Below the pieces are notes generated by a model. It worked only from the letters and a program-made list of their open reading frames with translations. It did not search any database and was not told where the DNA came from. From assembly GCF_000421765.1 (NCBI RefSeq), contig NZ_ATXQ01000007.1, positions 62,001 through 126,000 of the forward strand: a DNA stretch of 64,000 nucleotides, in the 5' to 3' direction. The position numbers were made by a program, and so were the translations under genes. The stretch comes from Denitrificimonas caeni DSM 24390. Its GTDB lineage: Bacteria; Pseudomonadota; Gammaproteobacteria; Pseudomonadales; Pseudomonadaceae. Below are positions 39,158 to 48,099 of this stretch, one piece after another (the stretch's first letter is position 1; the number at the start of each line of letters is the position of its first letter).

Positions 39158-39255
39158 GTATCTTGTTAGTATCGCGACCAGCGGAGCCACGGATGGCGCA
39201 GCCCCGAATCGGGTCAGGATGACCCGCTGAGGGAAAAGCGATACTAGCAAGGTAC
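39158..39255 (+). repeat. Family A palindromic repeat, copy 1
   Basis: This 98-base element has imperfect 18-bp terminal inverted repeats (GTATCTTGTTAGTATCGC and GCGATACTAGCAAGGTAC). Its interior contains GGAGCCACGGATGGCGCAG and GGGTCAGGATGACCC. It could fold into a long hairpin. No coding sequence. Confidence 0.85.
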
Positions 39256-39315
39256 GGCATGCACAAATCGTCCTTGCTACTTTGCTGTGCTTAAAACGCT
39301 AAGTCTGTGCATGTC

Positions 39316-39414
39316 GTACTTCGGGGCAAGTATTAATCCGTCGATGAGCCTATCCAGGGCTCAACTCCGGCGCTCGCCATCCTTGGCTCGCTCACCACAC
39401 CCACCCCGAAGCAC
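39316..39414 (-). repeat. Family B palindromic repeat, copy 1 (inverted)
   Basis: This 99-base element is bounded by GTACTTCGGGG and CCCCGAAGCAC, with the interior GGCGCTCGCCATCCTTGGCT. It lies exactly 60 bases after family A copy 1, the same A-B distance as in the 52-kb array. Confidence 0.85.
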
Positions 39415-39569
39415 TCGTTGACCATTTGCGGTGTTTGCACTATTGCAATTTCAATAATCTATACAAATTTACACTTGTTGCAGACCAACAGAACTGAATA
39501 CATCTGCGCAGAGTAATGGTTTTAAAAGCGTCATGCGTCAAATTCGCAGGCAACACCAATAATCAATGA

Positions 39570-39666
39570 GTACCTTGTTCGTGTCGCGACCAGCGGAGCC
39601 ACGGATGGCGCAGCCCCGAATCGGGTCAGGATGACCCGCTGAGGGAAAAGCGATACGAACAAGGTA
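39570..39666 (+). repeat. Family A palindromic repeat, copy 2
   Basis: A 97-base copy with near-perfect ends: GTACCTTGTTCGTGTCGC at the left and GCGATACGAACAAGGTAC at the right, differing by one base as inverted repeats. The interior is the same as in copy 1. Confidence 0.85.
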
Positions 39667-39707
39667 CGCCATGCACAAATCATTCTGAATGCTTTGCTTT
39701 GCATAAC

Positions 39708-40697
39708 TCAATCAGCACACTGCGCGCCATCTTCCTCACAACGAGTAGCATATTGCTGGGCCATCACCGCGCACACCATCAATTGGATTTGATGGAACAC
39801 CATTAACGGAAGAATCGCCGGTCCCACCGCACCACCAGCAAACAACACCGAAGCCATCGGAATACCAGTCGCCATACTCTTCTTTGAACCACAAAATACA
39901 ATGGTAATCTCATCTTCTTTATTAAACTTAAAACGACGCGCCAGCCATGTTGTGGCAAACAAAACCATAGCTAAAATCACACTGCAGACCACACTCAACA
40001 TAATCAACGAAGCAGGCGGCACCGCGCTCCACAACCCACCAATCACCGCGGCACTAAAGGCCGTGTAAACCACCAACAAAATCGAACTTTGATCAACATT
40101 TTTTAACCAACGGGCATTACGATCAACCCAACTACCAATCCAACGGCGCATGTAATGACCCACTAAAAACGGTAGTAATAATTGCAGACTAATTCTGATC
40201 ACCGCCTCAAGCATCCCAGTCGTACCCGCATCGGCATCCAGCATCATTTTCACCAATAACGGTGTAACTAAAATGCCAACTAAACTCGAAGCAGAAGCCG
40301 CACAAACCGCCGCAGGAATATTACCGCGGGCAATCGAAGTAAAAGCAATTGCCGACTGCACCGTGCCCGGCAGAGCAGCTAAATACAGCATACCGATCCA
40401 CAACTCATCACCTAAAACAGGACGGATCAGCGGCTGCAATGACAGCATCAACAGCGGAAATAAAATAAAGGTGCAGGCAAACACCAGCAGATGCAAACGC
40501 CAATGCATCACCCCAGCAATAATGGCATGGCGCGACAACTTAGCGCCGTGTAAAAAGAACAGCAAAGCAATGGCAAAATTAGTCAGCCACTGAAAAAAGG
40601 TCGCCCCCATACCCTGTGCAGGAATAAAGGTCGCAGCCAACACCACCGCGATTAAAATCAAGGTGAAGTTATCGAACAAAATACGCAAACGAAACAT
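39708..40697 (-). CDS. Bile acid:sodium symporter family transporter (YfeH-like)
   Basis: This 329-residue protein has about ten membrane helices of the BASS fold. The N-terminal FRLRILFDNFTLILIAVVL, LFFLHGAKLSR, LPGTVQSAIAFTSIARGN and FCGSKKSMATGIPMASVLF are hallmark segments, the last two near the sodium-binding crossover. Substrates of the bacterial YfeH branch are largely unknown. ATG 40697 fits homologues; ATG 40712 is also in frame. It is divergent from an AraC-type regulator, which may control it. Confidence 0.9.
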   Translation of the reverse strand: MFRLRILFDNFTLILIAVVLAATFIPAQGMGATFFQWLTNFAIALLFFLHGAKLSRHAIIAGVMHWRLHLLVFACTFILFPLLMLSLQPLIRPVLGDELWIGMLYLAALPGTVQSAIAFTSIARGNIPAAVCAASASSLVGILVTPLLVKMMLDADAGTTGMLEAVIRISLQLLLPFLVGHYMRRWIGSWVDRNARWLKNVDQSSILLVVYTAFSAAVIGGLWSAVPPASLIMLSVVCSVILAMVLFATTWLARRFKFNKEDEITIVFCGSKKSMATGIPMASVLFAGGAVGPAILPLMVFHQIQLMVCAVMAQQYATRCEEDGAQCAD

Positions 40698-40793
40698 AAT
40701 TAAAGGCACCATCAAATCTAATATGACGCGACTCTACTGGATATGAAATAATCCGGCTAACGCCAATCAGCCAAAGAGTATCGACTAACGGAC

Positions 40794-41570
40794 ATGAAAA
40801 GCGCACTTGAGCAACGCCTTAGTGACTTAAAAGACTTACCACGCCCCATCTACGGGCAAACAGAGGCGCTACCCAACAAAGTCTTAGGCTATCGTCACAG
40901 CCACCCTTGGGTGCAGTTTTCCTATGCCATTAGCGGAGTTTTAGAAGTCCAAACCACGCATGGCCGTTTTATTGCACCGCCGCAGCGCGCTGTATGGATT
41001 CCAGCGGGCATCAAACACCGCGTGCACAGCTCAGTACACACGCAAATTCGCAGTTTATACATCGACCATCAGGTACTCGTTGAGCCGCCGCAGACCTGCC
41101 GTGTGGTAGAAGTAACGCCTCTGCTCAAAGAACTGATTCGGGCCTTCGGCGAGTTACCTATTGAGTACGATGAAAAAAGCGCCGAAGGACGTTTGGCGGC
41201 AGTGTTATTGGATCAACTGACCCATGCGCCAGATATGGGTTTAATGCTGCCTTTGCCTGCGGATAAACGTTTACAAAAAATAGTCGCGCAACTGCAGAAG
41301 CATCCCGACGCTACCGACACATTAAGCCAATGGGCAGAGCGTTTACATGTCTCAGAAAAAACTTTGAGCCGTTTATTTGTGCAGCAAACCGGACTGACGT
41401 TTCGCTTGTGGCGGCAGCGTTTACGCTTGCTTAATGCCTTGCCTTTACTCGAACAAAAACAAGCGGTCACTGAAGTCGCTTTAGCCTGTGGCTATGAATC
41501 CACCTCAGCTTTTATTGCCGCATTTGGAGATCATTTTGGCAACACGCCCGGTGAGTTTTTTAAAGGATAA
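40794..41570 (+). CDS. AraC family transcriptional regulator
   Basis: This 258-residue protein has an N-terminal cupin-like sensor (RHSHPWVQFSYAISGVLEV, then PPQRAVWIPAGIKHRV) and a C-terminal AraC DNA-binding domain with two helix-turn-helix units (LSQWAERLHVSEKTLSRLF and VTEVALACGYESTSAFIAAF). This layout resembles the NimR/YdeO-type branch, whose members often regulate an adjacent divergent transporter. It shares about 96 bases of upstream DNA with the BASS transporter gene. The effector is unknown. Confidence 0.92.
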   Translation: MKSALEQRLSDLKDLPRPIYGQTEALPNKVLGYRHSHPWVQFSYAISGVLEVQTTHGRFIAPPQRAVWIPAGIKHRVHSSVHTQIRSLYIDHQVLVEPPQTCRVVEVTPLLKELIRAFGELPIEYDEKSAEGRLAAVLLDQLTHAPDMGLMLPLPADKRLQKIVAQLQKHPDATDTLSQWAERLHVSEKTLSRLFVQQTGLTFRLWRQRLRLLNALPLLEQKQAVTEVALACGYESTSAFIAAFGDHFGNTPGEFFKG

Positions 41571-41714
41571 ATCAACGGCTCTCATCTGTTAGATAATGAT
41601 CACGCACTTTTAAAGTTAATTTTAGTAAGACCACAAGAAAGCAGCAGACTTGCCACAGGTTTCTTATTTCAGGCTAAACTCAAGCTTTATTTAATACTGT
41701 TAAGAGAGGCTGCA

Positions 41715-42311
41715 ATGCTTAATTACGTTGTCATTTCAGGCTCTGGCCGCCCACAAAGTGAGTCAGCACGCGTTGGCGAATACATGCGCCAGCGCTTGAT
41801 TGATTTGCAACTCAGCGAAGACAGTCGTTGTTCATTGATTGATTTAGGCACCAGTCCTTTACCACTCTGGCCTGAGCAAAATGATGGTTTATGGCATGAC
41901 TACGCAGAACGTTTGAAAGCTGCTGATGCAGTAATTGTTATCACACCTGAATGGCACGGCATGGCCAGTCCTGCCTTGAAAAACTTTTTCGTACTCGCGA
42001 GCAAAGCTGAGTTAGCACATAAACCTGGGCTGTTAGTTTCCGTATCATCTGGTGTTGGCGGTGCCTACCCGATAAGTGAGCTGCGCAGTTCGAGTTTTAA
42101 AAATAATCGTCTGTGTTATATCCCCGAGCAAATTATCGTTCGCCAAGCCAACGATATGCTGCATCCAGGACCTGTAGTCGATGACAACGACCAGCGTTTA
42201 CGACCACGCATTGATTATGCTTTAGGCGTGCTTGGCCACTACGCAACAGCTCTTTGCGCTGTACGTGCGGCAGTCGATATGAGCATTCCTGAGTTTTCCA
42301 ACGGGATGTAA
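41715..42311 (+). CDS. NADPH-dependent FMN reductase family protein
   Basis: This 198-residue flavodoxin-like protein matches the NADPH-dependent FMN reductase family (ChrR/SsuE/ArsH type). VVISGSGRPQSESARVG is the FMN-phosphate loop, and ITPEWHGMASPALKNFF the second flavin-binding loop. The conserved SSGVGGAYPISELR near residue 115 also fits. The start at ATG 41715 follows AGAGAGG. It is downstream of the AraC gene but separated by about 144 bases. The physiological substrate cannot be inferred. Confidence 0.9.
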   Translation: MLNYVVISGSGRPQSESARVGEYMRQRLIDLQLSEDSRCSLIDLGTSPLPLWPEQNDGLWHDYAERLKAADAVIVITPEWHGMASPALKNFFVLASKAELAHKPGLLVSVSSGVGGAYPISELRSSSFKNNRLCYIPEQIIVRQANDMLHPGPVVDDNDQRLRPRIDYALGVLGHYATALCAVRAAVDMSIPEFSNGM

Positions 42312-42386
42312 AGTACAAGCTCGCACGGCATGCACATATCATGCGAGATACTCTTCTTAGCTAATAAAGCTAAGTCTGTGCATGTC

Positions 42387-42420
42387 GTACTTCGAGATGA
42401 GTGTTAATCCGTCGATGAAT
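42387..42420 (-). repeat. Family B repeat, truncated copy
   Basis: GTACTTCGAGATGAGTGTTA and AATCCGTCGATGAAT match one end of family B; the rest of the element is missing and the sequence passes into the spacer that precedes family A. Confidence 0.65.
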
Positions 42421-42475
42421 GATTACTTTAAAAGCGTCATACGCCACATCAGCAAACAACATCACTGATCAATGA

Positions 42476-42573
42476 GTATCTTGTTGGTGTCGCGACCAGC
42501 GGAGCCAGGGATGGCGTAGCCCCAAATCGGGGCAGGATGACCCGTTGAGGGAAAAGCGATGCGAACAAGGTAC
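42476..42573 (+). repeat. Family A palindromic repeat, copy 3
   Basis: A 98-base copy with ends GTATCTTGTTGGTGTCGC and GCGATGCGAACAAGGTAC. The interior differs from copies 1 and 2 at a few positions, some compensatory within the stem (CCCCAAATCGGGGC). Confidence 0.85.
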
Positions 42574-42647
42574 GCCATGCACATATCATTCAGGATTCTT
42601 TTATGACGAACTGATTGAATGCAGACACACTAAACGCCTGCAGATCA

Positions 42648-43874
42648 TTAATTCCAAAACGGCAACGAAGTAATCGCCGACAGAATCGTTGCATTCAGAA
42701 TATCGACAAAAAACGCACCCACCATCGGTACAATCAAAAACGCTTTATGCGAAGGACCATAACGGTCTGTCACAGCCTGCATATTCGCAACAGCAGTCGG
42801 CGTCGCGCCCATCCCGAAACCACAAAAACCTCCTGCTAAGACCGCCGCATCATAGTCTTTACCCATCACCCGAAAGACCACAAAAATCGCAAACAAAACC
42901 ATTACAACAGCTTGTACGCCTAAAATAATCACCAAAGGTATCGCTAAATCTTTAATCACCCACAGCTCCAAACTCAGCAGCGCCATCGCTAAAAATAATG
43001 ACAAAGACACATTACCGAACACATCCACACAGCGATCAAAGACATTCACTTTAAAAAGACTACACAACACATTACGCACAACCACGCCCGAGCCCAAAGC
43101 CCAAACAAAGGTCGGAATCACAAAATTCGATTCGCTAAAGTGCTCCGCCATAAAACTCGATAGATAAGAAGCGCTGGCTAAACACACGGCAAACAAGGCT
43201 AAGGTTTCAATCGCACTGTCCGCAGTAATAAAACGCATCTGCTGAGGTTGTTCAAAAGCAACGCGAGGACCTGTGTTCGTGCCTTCGCTTGGCAACTGAA
43301 CTTTTTTCATTAAACGCCGTGCCACCGGACCACCAATGAGACCACCACAGACCAAACCAAAAGTAGCGCAGGCCATACCTAAAGCAACCGCACCTTCAAT
43401 ACCAAAGTCGGTTTCAAAGATTTGCCCCCAACCCGCAGCAGTACCGTGACCACCCACTAAAGTGATCGAGCCAGTAATCAGTCCGGTCAAAGGCTCCAAG
43501 CCCAAGAGCGAGGCAAGACTAATCCCCACCACGTTTTGCACCACAATAAAACCAGCGACGATTGTGGTGAACAGCACTAACGGCAAGCCACCGGCTTTTA
43601 ATCGACTGAAATCAGCACTTAAACCAATCGAAGCAAAAAACATCAACATAAAGCCATCTTGCAGGCCTTTTTCGATTTTTATCGAAAAGCCATTGAACTG
43701 ATGCAAGGCCAGCACCAATAACGCTGCAATCAAACCGCCAACTACGGGCTCTGGAATATTGAAATTATTGAGCACTCGCACGCGCTGGACCAAGACTCGT
43801 CCCACCAGCAAGACAACAGTGGCCGCAATTAAAGTGTAATAACTGTTTAAAACGATAACAAAACCATCACTCAT
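42648..43874 (-). CDS. gltS: Sodium/glutamate symporter GltS
   Basis: GltS imports L-glutamate with sodium. The 408-residue protein has about ten helices in two inverted repeats. The re-entrant loop motifs TGSITLVGGHGTAAGWG and GGFCGFGMGATPTAVANM, characteristic of GltS, are both present. It starts at ATG 43874. No regulatory gene is adjacent. Confidence 0.95.
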   Translation of the reverse strand: MSDGFVIVLNSYYTLIAATVVLLVGRVLVQRVRVLNNFNIPEPVVGGLIAALLVLALHQFNGFSIKIEKGLQDGFMLMFFASIGLSADFSRLKAGGLPLVLFTTIVAGFIVVQNVVGISLASLLGLEPLTGLITGSITLVGGHGTAAGWGQIFETDFGIEGAVALGMACATFGLVCGGLIGGPVARRLMKKVQLPSEGTNTGPRVAFEQPQQMRFITADSAIETLALFAVCLASASYLSSFMAEHFSESNFVIPTFVWALGSGVVVRNVLCSLFKVNVFDRCVDVFGNVSLSLFLAMALLSLELWVIKDLAIPLVIILGVQAVVMVLFAIFVVFRVMGKDYDAAVLAGGFCGFGMGATPTAVANMQAVTDRYGPSHKAFLIVPMVGAFFVDILNATILSAITSLPFWN

Positions 43875-44039
43875 AAAGACTCCGCGCTGATCATTTAACC
43901 GCCATATCTATTAAATGCCTTCCTCATATCCCATTAAATAAAAGGGTAGCAGGCCGCTAGGCACAATAAAACGTTGCACAGCTTATGTGGCAAAGTCTCC
44001 AGTGTGAACCTTTTAAGGTATTTAAGTTAAAAACAGATG

Positions 44040-44079
44040 ATCAGTGATTGCTTGATTTGCGCATCAAGCAATCACTGAT
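44040..44079. terminator. Long perfect inverted repeat
   Basis: A 17-bp perfect stem (ATCAGTGATTGCTTGAT / ATCAAGCAATCACTGAT) with a 6-base loop lies between the hydrolase stop and the gltS start. On the minus strand a TTTTT run follows about seven bases later, so it probably terminates the hydrolase transcript. Confidence 0.65.
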
Positions 44080-44118
44080 ATTTAACACAGAGAGAGAAAT
44101 AGCTAAGAAAATAACTAC

Positions 44119-45006
44119 TTATTTAGCAGTGAGCGGCTCGGCAAACCAGGCCAAAATCTCATCCCATAACGGCTGCGCCAGCGGACGGAAATACCCCATG
44201 TGGCCAATCGCACCAAACTTCAAGTTATAGGCTTGTGGGTCAAGATCTCGGTGAGTCACCTCTGCAGCGCTGTAATACTGCATAAAAGCATCACGCGAGA
44301 CCGGCAGTGCCCAGAGATCATCCAAAGCAACCGCGGCAGTAATCGGTGTGGATATCTGCGCAAACTGTAGTTTTTTACTTTCACGCACCAGCGGGTCATC
44401 AAAAAAATAATGTGGCATGCCACACCAGCGTTTCCAAGACCGATAAACATCGATGGGCATATCTTCACCCATTCCGAGCATTTTCCATGGCAAATAGCCT
44501 TTCCAAGCCACAAAGACAGGAAAGACGACATTCCACATAAACTGGACTTTTAAGCGCTCCGGCAACGGCATCCAACCATGCCAGCCTGCACCTGTACCGA
44601 CGGTATAGCAGCGACTGACTTTCTCATGGTTGGGTAACAAACCCAAGGCATGACCGCCATACGAGTGTCCGACTAAAAACAACGGCAAATCATCACGATG
44701 CATATAGTCGACCGCAGCAGCTAGATCCAACTGCCCCCAATCTTCAAAGGCCATTTGGAAACCTTTAAGCTGCTTAGGCGCGGACTGACCGGTGCCGCGA
44801 TAATCCAAGGTCAATACGTTAAAACCTTGAGCGCTGGCGTACTCGGCAAAACGTCGATAGAACTGTTGACCAACGCCTGTTGCGCCAGCTATCAGCAGCT
44901 GACCTTTAACAGTCTCTGCGCACGTAGCATATAAATATGCACTGATTGGATAGCCATCGGCAGCCTGTAAAGTCACTGCTTGCGCAGCTTGGCTCGTGTC
45001 ACTCAT
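44119..45006 (-). CDS. Alpha/beta hydrolase family protein (COG4757-like)
   Basis: This 295-residue protein has an alpha/beta hydrolase fold. The nucleophile elbow VGHSYGGHALG holds the predicted catalytic serine; LTLDYRGTGQSAPKQ and the C-terminal FGAIGHMGYFR, with the likely catalytic histidine, complete the set. No signal peptide is seen. It starts at ATG 45006. It resembles a family of predicted serine hydrolases annotated only by homology; the substrate is unknown. Confidence 0.85.
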   Translation of the reverse strand: MSDTSQAAQAVTLQAADGYPISAYLYATCAETVKGQLLIAGATGVGQQFYRRFAEYASAQGFNVLTLDYRGTGQSAPKQLKGFQMAFEDWGQLDLAAAVDYMHRDDLPLFLVGHSYGGHALGLLPNHEKVSRCYTVGTGAGWHGWMPLPERLKVQFMWNVVFPVFVAWKGYLPWKMLGMGEDMPIDVYRSWKRWCGMPHYFFDDPLVRESKKLQFAQISTPITAAVALDDLWALPVSRDAFMQYYSAAEVTHRDLDPQAYNLKFGAIGHMGYFRPLAQPLWDEILAWFAEPLTAK

Positions 45007-45154
45007 AAAAACTCTCCGTCTTATTATTCAGCAAGCGATGTCAGGCTCACTGCATTTTTGTACTCAAGAGTCTATTAATTCGTCGAGCAAATGCCTAGCG
45101 CTAAATAGCGACTTAACAATTCTTCACAAAACTGTGTTTTCTAACCCAGCCTAA

Positions 45155-45189
45155 AAAAATGCCAATCAGCTAAGCTGACCGGCATTTTT
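45155..45189. terminator. Terminator downstream of nhaD
   Basis: A 9-bp stem (AAAAATGCC / GGCATTTTT) encloses a second short stem (TCAGCT / AGCTGA). A/T runs on both sides make it a good intrinsic terminator in either direction; nhaD on the minus strand is the natural user. Confidence 0.8.
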
Positions 45190-45219
45190 AACAGTTTTAA
45201 TTGTTGCGCTGCAAATTGA

Positions 45220-46449
45220 TTAAATCAAATAGCTCACCGCAAACACACCAAGGAAACCTACGGTGTAAGCCAACAGCAAATAGCCAAAATAACGCAAGTA
45301 AGCCATAAATGTGAGTGCCGAGATTTTACTCATCGCCACCACACCTGCCGCCGAACCAATGGCTAACAAGGAGCCACCGACACCGACAGAGTAGGTCAAA
45401 GTTAGCCATTGACCTTCACTCATCTCAATTCCCGATTTAAGCAAGGCAGCGGTTAGAGGGACGTTATCAATCAGTGCTGAGAATAAACCCACTGAATAGT
45501 TAGCGACGACAATCGGTAGTTTTTCGTATAACGCTGGGAAGTGTTCCAGCACATGCAGCTCTTTGAGCATGCCAACTAACAGCAACACACCTAAGAAAAA
45601 CAGCAAGGTATCAAACTCGATTTTGCGGATATATTCGAGCACAGCCTCATCTTTATTGAGGAAATGCACGGCCATAAACATCACTGCTAAGCCAAATAAG
45701 AACGACAGTACCGGCGGAATACCGAAAGCGACGTTCGCACCAATGGTGCCGATAATGGTGGCTAAGAAGAGTCCTGCAATGATCTGATCGCCTTTAGCAA
45801 TATCGGTTTGGCGTTTGACCAACACCACATCGCCAGTCAGACTGCGCGACAAGATAAAAGCTAAAAACAACACCGCTAACAAAGCTGGCACACTCAATAA
45901 CACCAAATCAGCAATTTTGACTTTGCCGGCCAAGAAAATCATCAGCGTGGTCACATCACCAGTGATCAATGCCGCACCACCTGAGTTGACCGCAAACACC
46001 ACCAAAATAATGTAGCGCAGCAGTTTATCAGTGCTTAGATTGAGGCTGAGCAATACCGTAATGCACACTAAGGTGGCGGTAATGTTATCGGCCATTGATG
46101 AAAAGAAGAAAGCAAACAGGCCCGTCACCAGCATCAAGCGCCGCTCAGTCATGCGCGTTGGCATGACTTTATTGACGATGCCATCAATCACGCCTTTGTG
46201 TGACACATAAGCCACAAAGGTCATCGCTGCCATTAAAAACAACCACAAGGTGGCGATTTCTAAAAGGTTTTCATTCAACGAATGCATCAATTGTTCAGTG
46301 CTTAAATCACCGGGCGGGGCAATGAAATACAGCACCCACACCAGCGTGCCAAAAAACAACGTGGCTTTGGCTTTATCAATTTTTGTGAAATCTTCCGCAA
46401 CAATTGATAGAAAGCCCAAGAACGCTAAAACCAGTAGAACGGTTGTCAT
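45220..46449 (-). CDS. nhaD: Na+/H+ antiporter NhaD
   Basis: NhaD exchanges sodium for protons across the inner membrane. The 409-residue protein has about 12 helices of the ion-transporter superfamily. Typical parts are FLSIVAEDFTKIDKAKATLFFG, the FFFSSMADNITATLVCITVLLSL segment and GLFSALIDNVPLTAALLKSG. The start at ATG 46449 follows AGAGGA; an upstream in-frame start has no such site. It stands alone with its own terminator. Confidence 0.93.
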   Translation of the reverse strand: MTTVLLVLAFLGFLSIVAEDFTKIDKAKATLFFGTLVWVLYFIAPPGDLSTEQLMHSLNENLLEIATLWLFLMAAMTFVAYVSHKGVIDGIVNKVMPTRMTERRLMLVTGLFAFFFSSMADNITATLVCITVLLSLNLSTDKLLRYIILVVFAVNSGGAALITGDVTTLMIFLAGKVKIADLVLLSVPALLAVLFLAFILSRSLTGDVVLVKRQTDIAKGDQIIAGLFLATIIGTIGANVAFGIPPVLSFLFGLAVMFMAVHFLNKDEAVLEYIRKIEFDTLLFFLGVLLLVGMLKELHVLEHFPALYEKLPIVVANYSVGLFSALIDNVPLTAALLKSGIEMSEGQWLTLTYSVGVGGSLLAIGSAAGVVAMSKISALTFMAYLRYFGYLLLAYTVGFLGVFAVSYLI

Positions 46450-46614
46450 ATGAGTCCTCTGTGAGCACATTAGAAAAGGTGCCGAAGTTTATGCCTTTCT
46501 ATGCACAAAAACCTATAGCGTCCATCAAGTCAAAGGAGAAATATTGATCTATAAAGCGTAAGCAAATATATCAGGCGGGTAATACAGAGTGATGCGGGTA
46601 GAAGGGCGCTTATC

Positions 46615-46878
46615 TCAGCGCAATTGACTGTCTTTACTGCCGCGGCGATTGTAACCGCTGAAGCGGGTTTGTTGATCTTCAAGTGATTGGCAGGTGATGC
46701 ACAGTTGCACACCTGGAATGGCGAGTCTGCGGCCTTCAGGAATCAGCGCATCACAGTTCTGGCAATGCTCAGCACTGGGCCCTTGCGGCAATTGCTGACG
46801 AACACGCTGCACAGCATCTTCAATACTGCTTTCAATTTGCTCTTGCACGGCGCCATCATGCGCCCAACCGGTTGCCAT
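46615..46878 (-). CDS. DksA/TraR-type C4 zinc finger protein (YbiI family)
   Basis: This 87-residue protein has a four-cysteine zinc finger, C39-x2-C42 and C60-x2-C63, within HCQNCDALIPEGRRLAIPGVQLCITCQ, the hallmark of the DksA/TraR C-terminal domain. It lacks the long coiled coil of DksA and so matches the short YbiI branch, whose function is not established. It starts at ATG 46878 with AAGGAG upstream. Confidence 0.92.
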   Translation of the reverse strand: MATGWAHDGAVQEQIESSIEDAVQRVRQQLPQGPSAEHCQNCDALIPEGRRLAIPGVQLCITCQSLEDQQTRFSGYNRRGSKDSQLR

Positions 46879-46906
46879 AACAGTCTCCTTAAGCTTAGGA
46901 GTGATG

Positions 46907-47077
46907 CTACTCTGCGTTTTTTACATCCACAGCGGCTTGCTCTGCAGCCTGCTTCGCTGCGTTTTGTTCTGCTTGCCACTCTTGCACATCATCGTAATAA
47001 GTGTCCCATACACAAGGCGAACAGCCACTTTCACAGCATTCATAGTCTTCTGGTGGTGTTGGTTTCTCACGTATCAT
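46907..47077 (-). CDS. Small cysteine-rich protein (oxidoreductase-like domain family)
   Basis: This 56-residue protein has PTPPEDYECCESGCSPCVWDTYYDD, the core of the oxidoreductase-like (PF09791-type) family, with four cysteines clustered near residues 14-22, and a hydrophilic Ala/Gln-rich tail. ATG 47077 is preferred to a TTG ten codons upstream. It sits 28 bases from the YbiI-type gene and may be co-transcribed with it. The biochemical role is unknown. Confidence 0.8.
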   Translation of the reverse strand: MIREKPTPPEDYECCESGCSPCVWDTYYDDVQEWQAEQNAAKQAAEQAAVDVKNAE

Positions 47078-47380
47078 CGCTCTCAACCCTAATCGACATA
47101 ATAACAAGCCACTTGAACCCAGCGGCTCAAGCGTGCTTGTTATTTTAGCGCAATCGGCAGCGACTTGGCAGTGCTAAGATCATACTCAGCTGTTTGCTTG
47201 GATAGCAAAGCTCTTAAACAGATAAAGGATGGTCTTTAATGAATCTACCTTTACAGAGCTTTATTAAGGGTAGCATCTGACAATTTCTTATATGTAGACT
47301 CGACCCTGAAAATATCTTTAAAACAGGAGCTAATCCTTCCGCCCATATTAAAACATAAAGATAATCTGCATTTCCACACA
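47078..47380. other. Intergenic stretch with one hairpin
   Basis: No gene is visible in these 303 bases. A hairpin lies at 47100-47144, where AATAACAAGC pairs with GCTTGTTATT and an inner CTTGA pairs with TCAAG. The right-hand half becomes markedly AT-rich, marking the edge of the composition change around the DUF2628 gene. Confidence 0.6.
47100..47144. terminator. Two-part hairpin
   Basis: A perfect outer 10-bp stem (AATAACAAGC / GCTTGTTATT) and an inner 5-bp stem (CTTGA / TCAAG) form the hairpin. The plus-strand side runs into TTTT. It is positioned upstream of the small cysteine-rich protein gene and could end transcripts entering from either side. Confidence 0.55.
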
Positions 47381-47908
47381 TCAAACTCTTATCATGTTTT
47401 TTAAAATAAAAATCATCAACAAATTTAATCCAAAATAAAGAGGGACGGCCACAAAAACCATAGTTAACAAGCTAGTAGTACCACCTGTATCTCTCAAATA
47501 ATTAATTTGATTTTCTTTATTTTCTGGAAATAATTCCTGTGCTTTCGAAGCTTCATTTTCGAATTTTAAATAATACAAGTAATTTGCAATTAACGGGGGC
47601 GATATATAATATATAGCGGTCCCTAAAGCGGTAATAATTGAAGCAACTACTTCGCCTGAAGACCCTCTAGCTGCTAGAGCAATAAAACCAAAAACAAATG
47701 GTGTAATTAAATATAAAACGGCTCCAAACCACATTCTTCTGTACATCAACCAAAATGCTGTGAAGAAAAACGCAGGCCAGTGCCACGAAACCTTTAGCCT
47801 ATAAAAACTTAAAGCTCTGAAATAGTTCAAGTATTTCTCTTGGTTCTTATTACCTAAGAAACTTACAAGCAGGCTCTCAGTATGTTTATTATTCAAATTA
47901 AAATCCAT
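47381..47908 (-). CDS. DUF2628 domain membrane protein, AT-rich
   Basis: This 175-residue protein has an amphipathic N-terminus and four hydrophobic segments. SWHWPAFFFTAFWLMYRRMWFGAVLYL is the DUF2628 signature, in which a tryptophan/phenylalanine-rich stretch precedes an MYRRM-type motif. Function is unknown. Codon use is strongly AT-biased (runs of AAA, ATT, TTA) compared with the surrounding genes, and the flanks on both sides are also AT-rich, indicating recent horizontal acquisition. It starts at ATG 47908. Confidence 0.85.
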   Translation of the reverse strand: MDFNLNNKHTESLLVSFLGNKNQEKYLNYFRALSFYRLKVSWHWPAFFFTAFWLMYRRMWFGAVLYLITPFVFGFIALAARGSSGEVVASIITALGTAIYYISPPLIANYLYYLKFENEASKAQELFPENKENQINYLRDTGGTTSLLTMVFVAVPLYFGLNLLMIFILKNMIRV

Positions 47909-48099
47909 AAATCCTCTAACTCTTTTTCAAATTTTATTTTAGTAGAAACCACTTAAAACTAAAACCAATAGTATCTTGTAAATATCTCACAAACAACAAA
48001 CATATTTATTACCTAATTAAAATCACACAATATATGTAATCTAGCATTAGTTTACTCATTTTCCAGATGCCATTCTCTAAAACCAATTTATGTCACCAC

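Larger units (their letters stand above)
39061..39707. repeat. Gene-free array of palindromic repeats (A-B-A)
   Basis: These 647 bases hold no credible gene. They contain two family A elements and one family B element in the order A (39158), B inverted (39316), A (39570). The same composite occurs in opposite orientation at 51.8-52.6 kb and partly at 42.4 kb. Confidence 0.85.
42312..42647. repeat. Gene-free repeat remnant: partial B then A
   Basis: This 336-base stretch between the FMN reductase and gltS has no credible gene. It holds a truncated family B element (42387-42420) and a complete family A element (42476-42573). Confidence 0.8.

Noticed and set aside
39141-39160. CATTGATCAATG palindrome as an FNR box
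   Set aside because: The half-sites are not separated by the four bases required by TTGAT-N4-ATCAA, and the sequence belongs to the flank of a family A element.
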